Positions 62,126-64,000 of a stretch of 64,000 nt of DNA are shown one piece after another (positions within the stretch are counted from its first letter, which is position 1; every line of letters begins with the position of its first letter). The notes under the pieces are model-generated. The model was not told the DNA's origin. It did not search any database and saw only the letters and a list, made by a program, of their open reading frames with translations. The translations under genes were made by a program, and so were the position numbers. This DNA comes from an uncultured Christensenella sp. (GTDB lineage Bacteria > Bacillota_A > Clostridia > Christensenellales > Borkfalkiaceae): positions 62,001 to 126,000 of the forward strand of contig CAJTTC010000003.1 of assembly GCA_910579295.1 (NCBI GenBank), written 5' to 3'.

Positions 62126-63184
62126 ATGGAGCAATTGCAACCCACCGAGGAGCAGACTAACGGGCAAATCGACGACGGGCAGACTAACGGAGAACAGGCT
62201 GTCGGGCAAACCGCCGAGGTACAGCCGACGGAGCAAAATCCGCAACCTGCCGAACCCGCCGCACGCCACAAAAAGTTATGGCGTAAGCCCACAAAGAAGG
62301 AAGTTTTACACGAGCTTGTCACCTGGCTGTTAATGACCGTGGGCACAATTTTAGTTGCGGGCGGAGTTTACTTTTTTAAAGCTCCCAACCACTTCGCAAC
62401 GGGCGGAGTAAGCGGTCTTTCAATCGTGCTCGCCAAATTCGTGCCGCTGAACCAATCGACCTTGGTTATGATTATCAACGTGCTGTTGCTTATCGTGGGA
62501 TTTATATTTCTGGGCAAGGGCTGTACGTTGCGCACGGCGTATTGCTCGGTGATGTACTCGCTTGAAAACTTTCTGCTTGAAAGATATTTGCCGATAGAGC
62601 TTATTACGAAAAACAATCCGACCGCCGACGGGCTCTTCACGCTTACAAACGAACCGCTTATGGAGCTTGTGTACGCGATGCTTCTTACGGGTATCGGAAG
62701 CGCGATAATGTTCAACTGCCGCGCGTCCTCGGGCGGAACGGACATAATAGCGCTCATACTCAAAAAGTTTACGAAGCTCAACACGGGCAAGGCGCTTCTG
62801 ATAACAGACGCGGCAATAGCCTTTTCGACCTTTTTCACGTTCGGCGTACAGGCGGGACTGTTTTCCATTCTCGGTCTGTTCTCCAAGGCGTTCATAATCG
62901 ACGGCGTAATCGAAAACATCGGCAAGACAAAATACATTACGATTATTACCGCCACTCCCGAAAAGATAGGCGCGTATATACTTGAAACAATGAAGCGCGA
63001 CTACACGAGCTATAAGGCGACGGGCGGCTATACGGGCGCGGAAAAGACGGTTTTAATTACGGTGTGCAAGCGCGGCGAAGCGTTAAAGCTGAAAATTATG
63101 GCCAAAAAGCTCGACCCCGTTTCGTTTATTATAATTACGGACGCCAACGAAATTTTGGGCAAGGGTTTCAGAGAAACGCTATAA
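62126..63184 (+). CDS. YitT family membrane protein
   Basis: A 352-residue membrane protein with DUF161 repeats (about residues 65-265, five to six TM helices; GGVYFFKAPNHFATGGVSGL near 78 is the signature) and a C-terminal DUF2179 soluble domain. A Gln/Glu/Pro-rich disordered N-terminal tail of about 50 residues (QPTEEQTNGQIDDGQTN) is unusual for the family. The ligand is unknown. The ribosome site is weak, so an internal start after the tail is possible. Confidence 0.88.
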   Translation: MEQLQPTEEQTNGQIDDGQTNGEQAVGQTAEVQPTEQNPQPAEPAARHKKLWRKPTKKEVLHELVTWLLMTVGTILVAGGVYFFKAPNHFATGGVSGLSIVLAKFVPLNQSTLVMIINVLLLIVGFIFLGKGCTLRTAYCSVMYSLENFLLERYLPIELITKNNPTADGLFTLTNEPLMELVYAMLLTGIGSAIMFNCRASSGGTDIIALILKKFTKLNTGKALLITDAAIAFSTFFTFGVQAGLFSILGLFSKAFIIDGVIENIGKTKYITIITATPEKIGAYILETMKRDYTSYKATGGYTGAEKTVLITVCKRGEALKLKIMAKKLDPVSFIIITDANEILGKGFRETL

Positions 63185-63189
63185 TTTAC

Positions 63190-63330
63190 CATTTGGCTTC
63201 CTCTTATTCACTTCGCCCTTACCCTTGCCTTCCCCTTGAAAACGTGAGAGTAAGAGGCTCGCGCCCATACCCTTGACTTACTCCCCCTTCCCAATGGGGA
63301 GGCTCCGCGCAAGCGGCGGTGAGGGAATGC
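63190..63330. repeat. Dispersed GC-rich hairpin repeat (third locus)
   Basis: CTTACTCCCCCTTCCC, then AATGGGGAGGCTCCGCGCAA and GCGGCGGTGAGGG is the fullest copy; the upstream part (63194-63260) repeats its short motif. It lies between the YitT and the next gene. Bases 63331-63518 hold no gene. Confidence 0.75.
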
Positions 63331-63518
63331 CGTCCTGCAAACCTCTGTTATATGCCGCGCGCTTCGAATTTATGACAAAATAAATAAATATGAATTGCAA
63401 TAGTCGGAATAAAAAATTAACGTAAAACGACGGCTCGCCCGATTAACGGAGAAGCCGCCTTTTACTTAATCCGTTCGACTGCGGATTACGCATAACGCAT
63501 TCTTAATTACGCGTTGAA

Positions 63519-63959
63519 TTAAAGATATTTCTTCAACTTCTTTTCAAAGCCCTCTTCCAGCGCGATAAGCTCTTTAAGCAACGATTTAACGTCCACGTTC
63601 ATAATCTGCTCGCCGTCGGTTAAAGAGGTCTTTAACGAAGTAATGCCGTTGACCGTGCCGCGCACCATCATCTGCGCAATGTTCTGCCGTGAGTTGTCGT
63701 TTGCCGCGCCCATTTTGATAGCGCTCCACATCATAGCCTTCTTTATGGGCGAGGGCTCTTTTAAATTGAGCTCGTACCTTGTAGCAAGGCTTGCCGCCTG
63801 CGAGCATATCTTTTCGTATTCTTCGTGTTCACGAAGAAGCTCTTCCTTTATCTCCTCGTCCTCCACCTCGGGCAGAATGTCGGTTATAGAAACCTGTGCA
63901 AGCTGTGCGTTGCGGTAAATTTCGGCGAGTATTTCGCTGTCGCTTTTAAGATTGTCCAT
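63519..63959 (-). CDS. Helical hypothetical protein
   Basis: A 146-residue, mostly helical acidic protein. SEILAEIYRNAQLAQVSITD at the start and LKELIALEEGFEKKLKKYL at the end flank a four-helix-type middle containing ELLREHEEYEKICSQAASL; the layout resembles ferritin-like or DUF2383-type bundles, but no metal site is evident. It has a 5' taaggag-like site at taaaggag. Function unknown; no partner gene is near. Confidence 0.65.
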   Translation of the reverse strand: MDNLKSDSEILAEIYRNAQLAQVSITDILPEVEDEEIKEELLREHEEYEKICSQAASLATRYELNLKEPSPIKKAMMWSAIKMGAANDNSRQNIAQMMVRGTVNGITSLKTSLTDGEQIMNVDVKSLLKELIALEEGFEKKLKKYL

Positions 63960-64000
63960 TTTATACTCCTTAAAATTTTTGTTAACATTACTTTGCGCAA

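Noticed and set aside
1..64000. tRNA, rRNA or CRISPR arrays
   Set aside because: No T-arm consensus, no rRNA segment and no regularly spaced short repeats were found on either strand.

Overview
The window reads as a Gram-positive, spore-forming member of the Bacillota, most likely an uncultured gut Clostridia (inference). The reasons are a conserved Bacillus/Clostridium housekeeping order (yicC, gmk, rpoZ, priA, def, fmt, rsmB, rlmN, rpe, thiN, then rpmB on the opposite strand, yloU/asp23, yloV/fakA, recG), a SpoIIQ-like forespore peptidase behind a sigma-F-like promoter, AGGAGG-type ribosome sites, and many vegetative promoters with exactly 17-base spacers. The housekeeping part looks close to 50% GC, while several accessory blocks are visibly AT-richer.

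Layout. 0.1-3.6 kb: the str operon (rpsL, rpsG, fusA), with a 64-bp copy of the fusA 3' end lying just beyond the gene. 4-19 kb: the recG-to-yicC housekeeping array; the prpC-prkC-rsgA block usual between rlmN and rpe is absent. 19-25.7 kb: surface and envelope genes (degenerate nitrilase fold, M1 peptidase lipoprotein, CorA with an elaborate leader, spoIIQ). 25.5-33.3 kb: a sulfur cluster on the minus strand (tcdA, Rrf2 regulator, two PLP lyase/synthase genes, cysK, a rhodanese-TtcA fusion, a ferredoxin-like aldo/keto reductase, DUF1893). 33.4-39.5 kb: an AT-rich accessory block ending in a ribosomal-protection tetracycline resistance gene with a Tn916-style attenuator leader. 39.6-48.1 kb: rlmCD/rlmD, a J-like/DUF5685 trio, trpS, an HtrA-like lipoprotein protease and a membrane pyrophosphatase.

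48.2-57.7 kb is a second accessory region. It holds a decayed Tn4451-like mobilizable element (twice-frameshifted large serine recombinase, TnpW-like ORF, truncated MobV relaxase with a lost start codon, possible oriT), then a Sel1-repeat protein, a membrane-anchored XRE regulator and a divergent three-gene operon centred on an SPFH/zinc-ribbon protein. A 19-bp inverted repeat brackets almost exactly this region. 57.7-62 kb: glycogen branching enzyme with a histone-like tail and a GH13 alpha-glycosidase; then a YitT transporter-like protein and a helical hypothetical.

Candidates for something undescribed: the corA leader (leader peptide, anti-SD and intrinsic terminator stacked together), the XRE/Sel1/SPFH/zinc-ribbon island, a possibly unassigned tet ribosomal-protection class, a predicted leaderless membrane-protein mRNA, and the GlgB tail. 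No rRNA, tRNA or CRISPR array was found.
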